Assembly: GCA_014526335.1 (NCBI GenBank)
Contig: JACTAT010000290.1
Span: forward strand, 237,201 to 301,200
Origin: Chrysaora quinquecirrha
Lineage: Eukaryota; Cnidaria; Scyphozoa; Semaeostomeae; Pelagiidae
Length of the DNA: 64,000 bases
Direction: 5' to 3'
Within the stretch, counting starts at the first letter, position 1. Each line of letters begins with the position of its first letter. Shown here in pieces: positions 30,644 to 40,568 of the stretch. The notes under the pieces were generated by a model, which saw nothing but the letters and a program-made list of their open reading frames with translations, did no database searches and was not told the DNA's origin. Position numbers and translations under genes: made by a program.

Positions 30644-31178
30644 CATGAGTCATTTGTCCTTTTCCCTTCTTCTTCACAGATTTTTGGCAGCTGACACAAG
30701 GCTAGCGATTCTTTTTCCATCTGGTCAGCCCGAATCATACATGTTGCCTTTCCCGTATATGTCTCTGGAGATATACTTAAGTGACTAGGTATGTCGTTAC
30801 CTTCAAAAAGTTGTTGGCACAGTGTTTCTAGTGTTGTCATCAGCTCTGTCATATCGCTACTGTTGCACATGTTTTCAGCTCCTGCAATGTCCTCTGTATG
30901 TAAATCACCCTTTTTATCATGTTTCACCGCTCTTCTCTTCAGGAGCATCTTCTCTACGTCACTAACACTAATAAGGTAGTAGCCACCTTTTTTATGGCCG
31001 AATTTCCCTTGAAGATCGACTTGCACTGAACCCTTTGCTATAACCGCTTTCATTCCATTTTTGCTCATAAACGAGCAGAGTGCACTACTTGAACAGTCTG
31101 GAAACAACTGTCTTTGAACATCATCTTTGCTGACAAAGCTTTCACCATTCATATTAATTTGATAGAGTCCTTTGCCAT
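30644..31178 (-). CDS. YR exon E2: N-terminal domain of unknown or Ski/Dac-like fold (unit A)
   Basis: After TTTTTATTGCAG it reads DGKGLYQINMNGESFVSKDD, then a stretch ending GGYYLISVSDVEKMLLKRRA, then acidic and hydrophobic segments, and closes KRTNDSW|GTAAGT. The pattern of a phage-like FV..DDV..QLFP start and a LIS..D.EK end recalls Ski/Sno/Dac DNA-binding domains, but similarity is only in outline. The exon is open in both A and B and was not found in unit 1. Confidence 0.6.
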
Positions 31179-32532
31179 CTGCAATAAAAATTTGACGACA
31201 AATTGATATGAGCAATTCAACCCATGAAAGTAGCTATTAATGTCTCTTAGCTGATTGGGCTTTTGTGTCGATGACATAGAGTTGTCACGGCTCAGAGCCT
31301 AGTGATATTCCTCAATGTCTCTGAAAGATAGCCCCCCATATTACTGCACACTATCCACTTTACTGAAAGAGAACCTGAATGATACTGTGGAGACGTTATC
31401 TAGGGTGGTTTAGTTCAACTCTAAGCCTCATAGCGCAAATTCTAAGAGCAATAACTAGAGGAATGTGTTATGAGGTTTACAATCTAACATTATGCTGTCA
31501 TCAATTCTCGTCACCTATTTGTTTCAGCGACAGATGTGGAACTTTCAATGACCACACTCCCACACTTTCAACCAAACCTTAGTCCTTAATTACCAACTAC
31601 TCATACTGCAACATCATGCCACACTGCTATTTTCTTGTCCCTGCATTTCAAATTTAAGCCCATATTTCAAACCAATGCTATATTATCTCCTAAACCTAGA
31701 AATCCCAACAAATCGCCCTACCTAGAATTCCCATACTGGTCAAATGGCCTGTGGCAACATTTTTGTGAAATTGCTGATGTCTACATATTAGTTTCGTACT
31801 CTCCAAAATAACGACTTTTTTGCTCATATATTGATTTAACAAAGTGAAAAAATCAGATATTTTAAAGTCCATCCTAGTTTAATAAATCTTCAAGTTGAGG
31901 GCCTTTTGGCGCTTTTGTACAACAGGTTTACACACGCTATATTTCAATGACTTGTGAGTCCAACTTCATATTTGATCTCTAGGTTTTGCTAAATTCAGTA
32001 AGTGTTTAAAGTAAAAATGGAATTGCTCATTCTTACCACCTTGAACTTTTATATCGATTTTGCTCAATTGATCGGTTGGAGAGTTCATAGTGGAGTGACA
32101 TGTTTTTTGGAAACTCTTTATAAGAAACCCACACTCTCGAATGACCAAAAATTTAAGAAACTCCAGTACTGGAAATTTCTTAGGTAGGAAACTTTCCACC
32201 TTGGACAGCAAAAAAGTTTCTTTAATTTCCCATTGTCATCTTCAATAAAGAATTTCTGTGACAAGCAGCCAAACTGAAAACCCATATGCATTCAAATAAG
32301 ATAGATAAATGGGTTTGCAACATCATTCAGATAGAGTAACTATGTTGCCCATATGGATGTTGAAGACTTTAAGTACTGGATCAACCTTTTAGTTTCTTAT
32401 AAATAAATACGTGTATATGTTATCTTTGTATAATGAGTAATCTTTCGTCTATGAAAGTAATAATATGAGATGGCGCTTGTTCACATGTCTATTTTCCTAA
32501 TAAAATTCTAAATTTCAATTATTTGTACTTAC
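31179..32532. other. Intron 1 of the YR gene, no other feature
   Basis: Near-identical to 57531-58888 in unit B. It has AT-rich stretches with TTTCTTA/GAAACTTTCC motifs near 32150-32220 and no supported exon. Confidence 0.5.
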
Positions 32533-32609
32533 CACCAAGGTTGACCGCGTCCCCTTGCATTGGTGTGTGGCTATCTTTAAAACCTGGAATCTGGAATCTG
32601 GAAACTGGA

Positions 32610-33003
32610 AAATGGAATCTAGAAAACATGGAATCTTTAAAACATGGAATCTAGAAAACATGGAATCTTTAAAACATGGAATCTAGAAAACATGGAATCT
32701 AGAAAACATGGAATCTTTAAAACATGGAATCTAGAAAACATGGAATCTTCAAAACATGGAATCTAGAAAACATGGAATCTTTAAAACATGGAATCTAGAA
32801 AACATGGAATCTTTAAAACATGGAATCTAGAAAACATGGAATCTTTAAAACATGGAATCTAGAAATCATGGAATCTTTAAAACATGGAATCTAGAAAACA
32901 TGGAATCTTTAAAACATGGAATCTAGAAAACATGGAATCTTTAAAACATGGAATCTAGAAAACATGGAATCTTTAAAACATGGAATCTAGAAAACATGGA
33001 ATC
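32610..33003. repeat. 16/32-bp tandem array in the left foldback arm
   Basis: Alternating 16-mers that differ only in the last three bases (TAG or TTT) form a 32-bp higher-order unit, about 12 copies, with rare variants (ATCATGG at 32864, CTTC at 32748). Confidence 0.9.
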
Positions 33004-33649
33004 TATAATCTCGTAATATGAGATGCTCGTAATCTGATTAAGTGTTTGTCTAGATTACGTTAAAGCAAACCTGACCAACTCAAAACAGACCATCATCAGA
33101 CTATCAAAACTCAAAACAGAATTCAGTCGGTTTTCTATACAAAGACCTATTAAGAAACATCCACGCCTTCTGTACTAATTTACCGATATTGAATGTCTCC
33201 AAAATCTATTGAAAACCTTTTGACATCGGATTCTCCAAATCTAGATCAGCAGGTCACACGATTTCGATTTTTAAACAAGTATTGAAATTTGATTAGGAAA
33301 TTTGAAAAACTGAAATAATGATTTTGGTAATTATTGATTACTGTTATTCAAACATTAGGAGGAAGATTATGGTCAACTATTTGTCTTTGGTAAGAGTTGA
33401 CTTACATAACATGTTGCGTTGAATTGGACTGAGCAGATACACAACTGAATAAAGGAATAAAGAACCCTTTTTTATTCAACACAGCAATTAAAATAACAAC
33501 TGAACAATCAAGAACGGTTATATAACTTTAATTTGAATTCAATTTTTCTTAGAAACTAAGAACGATGTGAAGCCATTTCAATTCAAAAATTTAGAAAAAG
33601 TACACGTGATGAACATTGTATACTCCTTAACAACTAGCAAAACATCTGT

Positions 33650-33987
33650 ATACTGACCAGAGGCGTAGGAGGGTATTGATAAGTGGGGAGCACATGAAAA
33701 ATGGGGCAATATGGAGAGTAAGTGCTCCGAAGGCGCATCCTCCTAGAGGGGTCGGGGGCATGCACCCCCGGAAAATTTTGAATATAGAAGCAGCTAATTT
33801 GGCTCTTGTTGCCTCTTTCGGACTAAAATTCTTAATTATATAAACATATTTCCAAGGCAGTTGGTGGTCCTACTTTGCCTTTCAAGGTGTAAGGAAGGGG
33901 CAATTTTCAGATATAAAAGGGGCAGGCATAAGATTTGGCAGAACCTGGCCCCCCTACCCCCCCGGCTCCTATGCCACTGAAACTGAC
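33650..33987. mobile_element. hAT-like MITE inside the foldback spacer
   Basis: The element (33658-33979) starts CAGAGGCGTAGGAGG and ends CCGGCTCCTATGCCACTG, giving imperfect CAGWGGC inverted termini. It is flanked by ATACTGAC and AAACTGAC, an 8-bp duplication with one mismatch, as expected for hAT. The interior has GGGGTCGGGGGCATGCACCC, a palindromic G/C block common in hAT MITEs. No coding region. Confidence 0.75.
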
Positions 33988-34589
33988 ACCACCATTTCTG
34001 TGACACAAGGGAAGTCAGAGAAAAGGCTTATCTGTGCACAAATATTCAGAATGCCTCGTGGTGGTGTCACTTGGTAAATTGGAAATTTTCATGTCAGGAT
34101 TGTTCAGTTCTTGATTGCTGATACCCTTTATTCCTTTATTCAGTTGTGTATCTGCTCAGTCCAATTCAACGCAACATGTTATGTAAGTCAACTCTTACCA
34201 AAGAAAAATAGTTGACCATAATCTTCCTCCTAATGTTTGAATAACAGTAATCAATAATTACCAAAATCATTATTTCAGTTTTTCAAATTTCCTTATCAAA
34301 TTTCAATACTTGTTTAAAAATCGAAATCGTGTGACCTGCTGATCTAGATTTGGAGAATCCGATGTCAAAAGGTTTTCAATAGATTTTGGAGACATTCATT
34401 ATCGGTAAATTAGTACAGAAGGCGTGGATGTTTCTTAATAGGTCTTTTGTATAGAAAAACCGACTGAATTCTGTTTTGAGTTTTGATAGTCTGATGATGG
34501 TCTGTTTTGAGTTGGTCAGGTTTGCTTTAACGTAATCTAGACAAACACTTTATCAGATTACGAGCATCTCATATTACAAGATTATAGAT

Positions 34590-34803
34590 TCCATGTTTTC
34601 TAGATTCCATGTTTTAAAGATTCCATGTTTTCTAGATTCCATGTTTTAAAGATTCCATGTTTTCTAGATTCCATGTTTTAAAGATTCCATGTTTTCTAGA
34701 TTCCATGTTTTAAAGATTCCATGTTTTCTAGATTCCATGTTTTAAAGATTCCATGTTTTCTAGATTCCATGTTTTAAAGATTCCATGTTTTCTAGATTCC
34801 ATT
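34590..34803. repeat. 16/32-bp tandem array in the right foldback arm
   Basis: Reverse complement of the left-arm array, about half as long. Unequal arm lengths indicate array expansion or contraction after insertion. Confidence 0.9.
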
Positions 34804-34966
34804 TTCCAGTTTCCAGATTCCAGATTCCAGGTTTTAAAGATAGCCTTGGTGTGTTGCTATCTTGTAGTTTTTTGTCTTTGTTTCTTTCCAGATTTCCAAT
34901 ATCTTCAATTCGAAGGCTAATTATGACAAATGATTTGTTTTCTTCTCCATTGCAGTCCATATCCAT

Positions 34967-35540
34967 GTCATGAAAAAGATACTCTGTGCAGTAGAAATGT
35001 AAGTATACAGCACTTATGATAATCAGTTAATTTAAGAAAAAGGTTCACCAATCTGCTTTTTTCCCTTGCTACTTTTCTATATTGTCTACTTGTCTGTCTG
35101 GAAGTGTGAAATCTCTACACTTGGGATTGGGTGCTCTATGGCGACCTTTTATACCCTATTGGTGACAACTAGATACAAAGACAACAAGGGGAATTATGTA
35201 TTGCAAAATGCAATTCAATGTAGTTAAATGGCAGCATTTCCATACACAAAGCAATGATACTGATATAGAGAGCATGTAACACTTTGTTCAAATCGAGGTC
35301 CCATTACCCAATTACAAGAACTAAATGCGTCCCAGTAGCGTGAAAACGTCACAGAGAGAAGTTAAGTGTTTCAGATGATTTTAGGCATGTCCTCATCAAG
35401 CTGGCACGCTGAGCAATGCACACATTACGACGTCATAGCTAGTAATATCAGGCTCGTTTCAATCTATGCAATTGACTTGACTGGTCGGAAATTGTCTTAT
35501 TGAAATAATACCTTATTATATCAGGGCTTGATCAAAGCAC
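34967..35540. other. Region between YR and gene 2 in unit A
   Basis: Near-identical to 59037-59614 in unit B. It should contain the YR promoter. No TATA box or other element could be singled out. Confidence 0.4.
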
Positions 35541-35791
35541 CTACTTTGTGCTGTCCCAAAAATTCCGCTGTAGTGCGTCTATTGTAAAGCCAAGCTGCTT
35601 CGTTTGCTGTCGCAGGTTTCTCGTTATAGTGCTCAAGTTGACATGCAAGCAAAATGGTGATTTGGATAGAGCTGTTTTTGTAGTTGTCTCAGCGATGAAG
35701 CAGTATAATGCACACCCTGCTTGATCACATTTCGATTTTAGCAAATTGTCTTCGGAGGTGATCATCTCTTTCCTAAAAAATTGGCAATTAC

Positions 35792-36012
35792 CTGTTTTTT
35801 TCGCAGTTGCATAAACGCTTCGTCTTGTCTTTGTTGATGATCTCCAATGCTGCAGCCAGTACTCTTTGTTTGCTAAATTGCATGTCTAATGAAGATTTCA
35901 CATCTGCATGCTCATTTGGGGGTAAAGAGTTGATTAAATCTGCCGCTTTATCAGATGGAAGCTTCTCCATATGGTCTTCCTTTACCCCGTGTTTAAGAGA
36001 CAATTGTTTTAC
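35792..36012 (-). CDS. Gene 2, LKHGVKEDH exon (unit A)
   Basis: Open exon spliced at CTTCAAAG and a GTAATT donor. It contains LPSDKAADLINSLPPNEHAD, then VKSSLDMQFSKQRVLAAALE, a helical segment matching unit B and, more distantly, unit 1. Confidence 0.6.
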
Positions 36013-36474
36013 CTTTGAAGAAAACAGTTATGATCAGATTAAATATTGAATACCAATATTATTTATATTATTGGTGTAGAGCTGGAAAGACTACTAGGGG
36101 GGGGTCTACTGTAGCATAAAAGTGTTTATGTTTCTTTAAGAATATATATGAATAACTCTACTGTGCCAGAAAATCTTTCCGCTGTTTATCGCAATTTTGA
36201 AGTTTTGTACTACCCACAAATACTTACTCTAGCGAATGAATAAAGTAAACAAGGCGTCTTTTCTAAGATGAACAATACAATACAGATCTTGACGAAATTT
36301 ACTAAGGGTCAGGGCTGAGCCCCCAAAACCCCCGAAACTCTTCACCTCTACACATCCACCGAAAGAAACAGCAGTGACAGCAATGGCATGTTGATAAGGA
36401 GACGTTGCTTGCATCACTTGCAGTCAGTGAACTAGACAGCTATACAACTGAAACAATTTAAGGTGGGAACTTAC

Positions 36475-36981
36475 CTTGCTGTCTAAGTTTGTCAGCAGCG
36501 CTGCGGTAGTAGCCTGATGTTGGCTTGATTGCTCTGGCTGCTGCTCTGCTGGCTGTTCAACATGCTGTTCTGTCTGCTGCGGCTGCTCGTCTGGCTGCTA
36601 TTCTGTAGGCTGCTGTTCCGGCGGCTGTTGTGCAGGTTGCTCTTGTGCAGGTTGCTGTTGTGGCAGTACGTTTCTTGTCTTTGAAATTTTCGGCTTTTTC
36701 GGTGCTGCCTGTGCCCTTTCTCTTCTGCCGGTATCGAGCAAGAACTAGTGTTTCATTCTGCTTTCCACAACTGCCTCTTTTTGAGAGTCATGCGGATATA
36801 GGCTGGTAGACAGTTTCGTGATTATCTCGCCGGAAAAGGTGCAGATATGTTCAGAATTGGACTTGCTGTCAGAGTATGCAGACGCTTTGGGCTTGTGAGT
36901 TCGCCTGGCCAGTAACATTTCTGATATTTTAGCGAGTAGTTTGTTGTCTAGGGGTTGAATGATATGAAATCAATGCCATAA
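36475..36981 (-). pseudogene. Gene 2, YGIDF exon with Gln/Pro-rich linker (unit A)
   Basis: The second half of the exon is made of QQP, PAQ and EQQP repeats coded by CAG/CAA (about 36520-36660), in the place where unit 1 has its SEVAEPR heptads. The frame is broken by one missing G near 36955 and by two CAG-to-TAG changes. Confidence 0.7.
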
Positions 36982-37039
36982 CTGTATGTAAAGAGATATA
37001 CACCTTTAAGAGATATACACGTTACAAGTAGAATAATTA

Positions 37040-37125
37040 GTATAATGATATTTCGACCCAAGGTCATCGTCAGAGTTCTTGATGATCCTAGATGATGATC
37101 CTTGGAACATATGGTCGAAATATTA
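37040..37125. repeat. Short intronic inverted repeat
   Basis: ATATTTCGACCCAAGG and, reversed, GGTCGAAATATT with TCATCGTC/GATGATGATCC between form a hairpin. The same hairpin is in unit B at 63001-63079, so it predates the A/B duplication. Confidence 0.6.
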
Positions 37126-37290
37126 GTAGCTAGCTATAGAAATAATTTCTCTATCACTACGAAAATGTTTCTACACATTCTATTTATAATCATACTTTTG
37201 TCTGCATTGTGTGTATCGCCCTATCAGATAGAAATGATGAAGTCCCTTTGCACAGAAATTGAAAATCTTATTGCTATAAATGACACTTAC

Positions 37291-38115
37291 CAATACATTG
37301 TCTCCATAAGGCGGAAGTTTTTACGTCCGGCTTGTACACTGCGTAGCATAGTTGCTTTGGCTCTGGCGTAGGTTAGCTCGGCAACTGAAAGGCCAGTCTT
37401 TTCAACTTTCACTTTTCTGACTAGGGTGAATATGTCCTCTAGTGCGAAAGATAGAATCATCTGATTTGTAACCCTGCTGGTGCAGGTTACATTCTCGATT
37501 GTGTAGCCTGTGTGTGGTTCCCTGATTAGCCTCCTCGGAAAGCCATGTGTGATATGCATGCTTGCATCTGACCAGCTGGGAGCTCTCGATATCATTACGT
37601 TACCCAGGATGTCCACTCTGACCTGTTCAAGCGAGCTGTCTTTAACATTCTGGAGCTCAGGCATGTTGAGGATGTCGTTGTCCACTGCCGTGCCGGAATT
37701 GAGAAATAGTTGCCACTTGTCGATTGATTTCCTTGCTGCCTCCGCCGTGCCTGCTGTAGAGCTTTGGGATCCAGAGTCCAGTGATGATTCATCTAGTGTA
37801 TCAAGGAAGCACGAAAAGTCCTGTCTCCACTGCCTTACCGTTTGATGAACACTGTCGATGGTTTCAAAATGCTTGCTGTCAATTGTTTTAGGTCTATGGT
37901 TGTGCCCTAGCAGTTTGCACTGCAACTCTAGGCTTTCTAGTATAAAGTTGTTGAAGTTAAAAGACAAACGCTCAGCACGGGGATCTACAGCAAATGCGGC
38001 TGGAAAGAATGGTTGATACTGGTCCTCTTGCTGCCCACACCTTGCTTGCACTTCCTGGACGGCTTGTGTTGCGACAGTGTGCTCATAGCGTGTTGATTGG
38101 GCAATCTCTCTCATC
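37291..38115 (-). CDS. Gene 2, large conserved exon (unit A)
   Basis: The exon of about 275 codons is fully open, from a CAATCAG acceptor to a TTG|GTAAGT donor. It contains FFPAAFAVDPRAERLSFNFN, then VRVDILGNVMISRAPSWSDA, ITHGFPRRLIREPHTGYTIE and NVTCTSRVTNQMI. This is the intact reference for the family in the A/B lineage; unit B carries two stops in the same exon. Confidence 0.75.
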
Positions 38116-38709
38116 CTGATTGGTTGAAATAAAAATAACTGCCGTTAGATTTGCAAGACAAGCATATGTATGCAAATATAGGTCACCTGGGGTTGACGAT
38201 ATACGACAAGATGCCTGATGCATAGGAAAGCCAGTGTAGTAAGAACCCGCAAAATAGAGACCATTGTTTTTGAAACAGATTGTTACTACAAAAAGGGACT
38301 ATTGTAGAAAAGGGCTATAAGGTTTTGTTATAATATGGTTAAAAAGCCTTCAGTGATGTGTTGTCGCAACTTGAGTCTTAAAAAAATATAGCCCTCATCT
38401 TGCAGTTACTGTCCCTATGCAAGCTTCTGTGTAGATTGAGGCATTGGAAAGTAATCACTTAGCATTCAGCCAGAATCACAAGTGTGTTTATTTTCGATCC
38501 TCCTACAACACCTTGATAAAATAAGGCTGACGTTTCTCATACAAGGGCTCGTTTCTCAGACAGCCTGGTGTTTTTTAGAAATTGTGTCCTATGGCTCACG
38601 TTGGTGATGTAATTGAAGCAACACGGCAACACGGCCAAGTAGGAAATGGTCATATCAAGGTACACGTATTACTGTGCTGTAGAGTAATAGTAGGCAAACA
38701 AAATCTCAC

Positions 38710-38904
38710 CTTCGCTCTATGCCACTTCTGCTGCCTTCCTGAGACTCGCTGTCATCACTGATCAATATTTTGCTCTCCTTCTTCTCCCGTTATTATTACC
38801 AACAGAGTCATCTGGCAACTGGTCCTCATCAGTTTCGTCATCTTCACCTTCTTCTTCGCTTCCAGACAAGGGTGCTTCATCACTGATAAACGGGTTTCTT
38901 GGTG
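38710..38904 (-). pseudogene. Gene 2, acidic exon (unit A), frame-broken
   Basis: It starts after CTTTTTCTAG with PRNPFISDEAPLSGSEEEGE, then DDETDEDQLPDD, and ends in an RSGIERR-like tail before GTGAGA. A one-base change near 38770 separates the two halves (the ISDDSESQEG part is in a second frame). Confidence 0.6.
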
Positions 38905-39243
38905 CTAGAAAAAGAAAGACTATTTGAGAACTATGTAGTCAGCTATCTGGAGCACACCAAGACACGTCCTATCATGAACCAATGCACATTTGTGAATGAA
39001 ACCCTTTAAGTAGCACGCCCATCCCGTTTATAAAATTAAGCATAAACTGCTCCATTGGTCCCCTCCCCCCCAACGAAAAAAACTTTGCCTCTTGCTTTTT
39101 TCTAGTTATAAACCGTAATCGGAGCTGTATTAGTTGCGTTTTGAACTTCATTGTCTGTATTTAATCAATCTGTATTAATTGAGAAGTACGGAGGCTTGGA
39201 CCCTAGAAGTCTGGACACTAAACGTGCATATCTGTTTTCCTTA

Positions 39244-39530
39244 TGTAATGATTGAGCTTTACATTGAATTCTAACAAAATAATATTATGATTGTTATCAT
39301 TGCTGTAATCTGTCTTGTGATTATTTGTATGATGTAATGTTCAGGTATAGGTATCATGTGCTTGCATGACCCTTGAACTGTCTCGTGACTTGAGGATGAT
39401 TTGTAATACCTTATGTACTTTGAATTGTCTTAGAATACTTCAGTTGTTAATTATCAGAGTACTGTAACAGACGTACATGTTTTATTATCCTTCGTCTCTT
39501 TCTGCTGAACTGCGCCTAGCGTTCTTTACA
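39244..39530 (+). repeat. 5' LTR of the Gypsy element
   Basis: 287 bp, TGTAATGATTG...CGTTCTTTACA. One mismatch to the 3' LTR was noted. It would contain the promoter. Confidence 0.93.
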
Positions 39531-39571
39531 TTGGTGACAGAGGTACAGAAAGAGCTACAGGATTTTCTACA

Positions 39572-40568
39572 ATGGCAACGTCATCTATTCAGCCTGAGAA
39601 ATTTGACTCCGGCGATGTGGTATCGTGGCTTCGCCAGTTCGACTGCTGTGCTACGGCGAATGCTTGGTCTGATGCAAAGAAGCTAGCTGTACTACCAGCG
39701 TTTCTCCGTGGCCCTGCGGCAACTTATTACCATTCCTTGGCAGCTGATCAGAAGGACTCGTACGCCACGTTAGCTAAAACCTTCGGATGCCTTGTGTCCT
39801 GCCGTCAATCGAGAAAACTATTTCTCGGACTTTGAGCAGAGAGTTTTGCGTCCGCAAGAAGATCCGTCACTTTTTCTTTGGGACCTTAAAGGCCTACTCT
39901 CAAAGGCCAATCCGGACTTAGCCGATGGTGCGAGGGATGCTCTCCTTTCTCGTCAGTTTATGCGGGGTTTGCCCCCTGAAATTCGCCTTAAATTGCTGGA
40001 AAACAACCCAACGCCGTCTTTACCAGAAATGACGTCCTTTGTGCAGCGATTCCGCGCTGTCCACCAACAAGGAAGTGAGTCACGCACTTTCATCCAAGCT
40101 GTTCGATCCACGCCCGTAGAGCCCCCTGGAGAAGACCCTCTGGCCGCTTCTATAGCACAATTGACAGCCGCTGTGGCCACTCTGATGTCTGACCACAAGG
40201 ATTTGCGCGCCTCCTTATCGTCTTCAGCTGGGAACTCTCCGCAGGCACATCAACCATCGAACAACAGCCACTTCAATCAGTCACGAGGAAGATCCAATCG
40301 AAATGGATGGTCTCCAAGGCAAGGACTAAACAGCCGCTCCAAGAATCAAGGTTTGCGTTGTTTCAATTGCAATATGCTGGGACACATTGTTAGAAATTGT
40401 CCCTGGGACAGTCAATGTCAACTATGTTTTGGATGGGGTCATACCACACATCAGTGTGCAAATAATTTTAACAGTAATAGTAGTAGGCCTAGCGGCAACC
40501 AGCAGAGCCACGTGAGTCAGCCATATTCTTTAAACTTCAACGGGTGCCTCAATGAAGGGCTGGGTTGA
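39572..40568 (+). pseudogene. Gypsy gag: capsid and two CCHC zinc knuckles, one frameshift
   Basis: The ATG at 39572 starts MATSSIQPEKFDSGDVVSWL. A one-base frame change at about 39785-39795 separates it from the rest (NRENYFSDFEQRVLRPQEDP onwards), which is open to 40568. Two CX2CX4HX4C knuckles (CFNCNMLGHIVRNC and CQLCFGWGHTTHQC, about 40358-40463) would bind the genomic RNA. A Ser/Asn-rich linker precedes them. The frame of gag overlaps pol by 17 nt in another frame. Confidence 0.85.

Larger units (their letters stand above)
32569..34845. mobile_element. Foldback (Mutator-like, non-autonomous) element with 9-bp target duplication
   Basis: Termini are GGCTATCTTTAAAACCTGG and its exact complement. 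The target duplication TTGGTGTGT is at 32560-32568 and 34846-34854, and unit B has the single unoccupied site near 58916. Each arm has an outer part, a tandem array and a long unique inner part (about 33001-33475 on the left, 34128-34590 on the right) that pair almost perfectly. The arrays are 16-bp units AAAACATGGAATCTAG and AAAACATGGAATCTTT alternating, about 390 bp on the left and 215 bp on the right. The spacer of about 650 bp holds a nested MITE and no gene. A 9-bp duplication with long modular arms fits foldback and MULE-type elements. Confidence 0.92.
28401..34966 (-). pseudogene. Crypton-like tyrosine recombinase, unit A copy, interrupted
   Basis: Exons in transcript order are E1 34966-34846 plus 32568-32533 (split by the foldback element), E2 31178-30644, E3 30519-30322, E4 30002-29426 and E5 29308-28401. 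E4 carries the core-binding-like domain (VRHIKEFMKFIEE, NYVQSLIALAKYN, KWEDVPEI). E5 carries the catalytic domain (INPSRNLDMMRLRIAYG, TTTLRKSLVNWL, MSHSLRMQRLRYDNMD). Two deletions relative to B break E5: about 30 bp near 28870 removes the LFVQASGD-type strand, and about 170 bp near 28540 removes most of the C-terminal domain. With the E1 insertion this copy cannot make a full protein. Confidence 0.8.

Noticed and set aside
32610..33003. CRISPR-like regular array
   Set aside because: Units are contiguous 16-mers with no unique spacers, the DNA is eukaryotic, and the array is part of a foldback arm.
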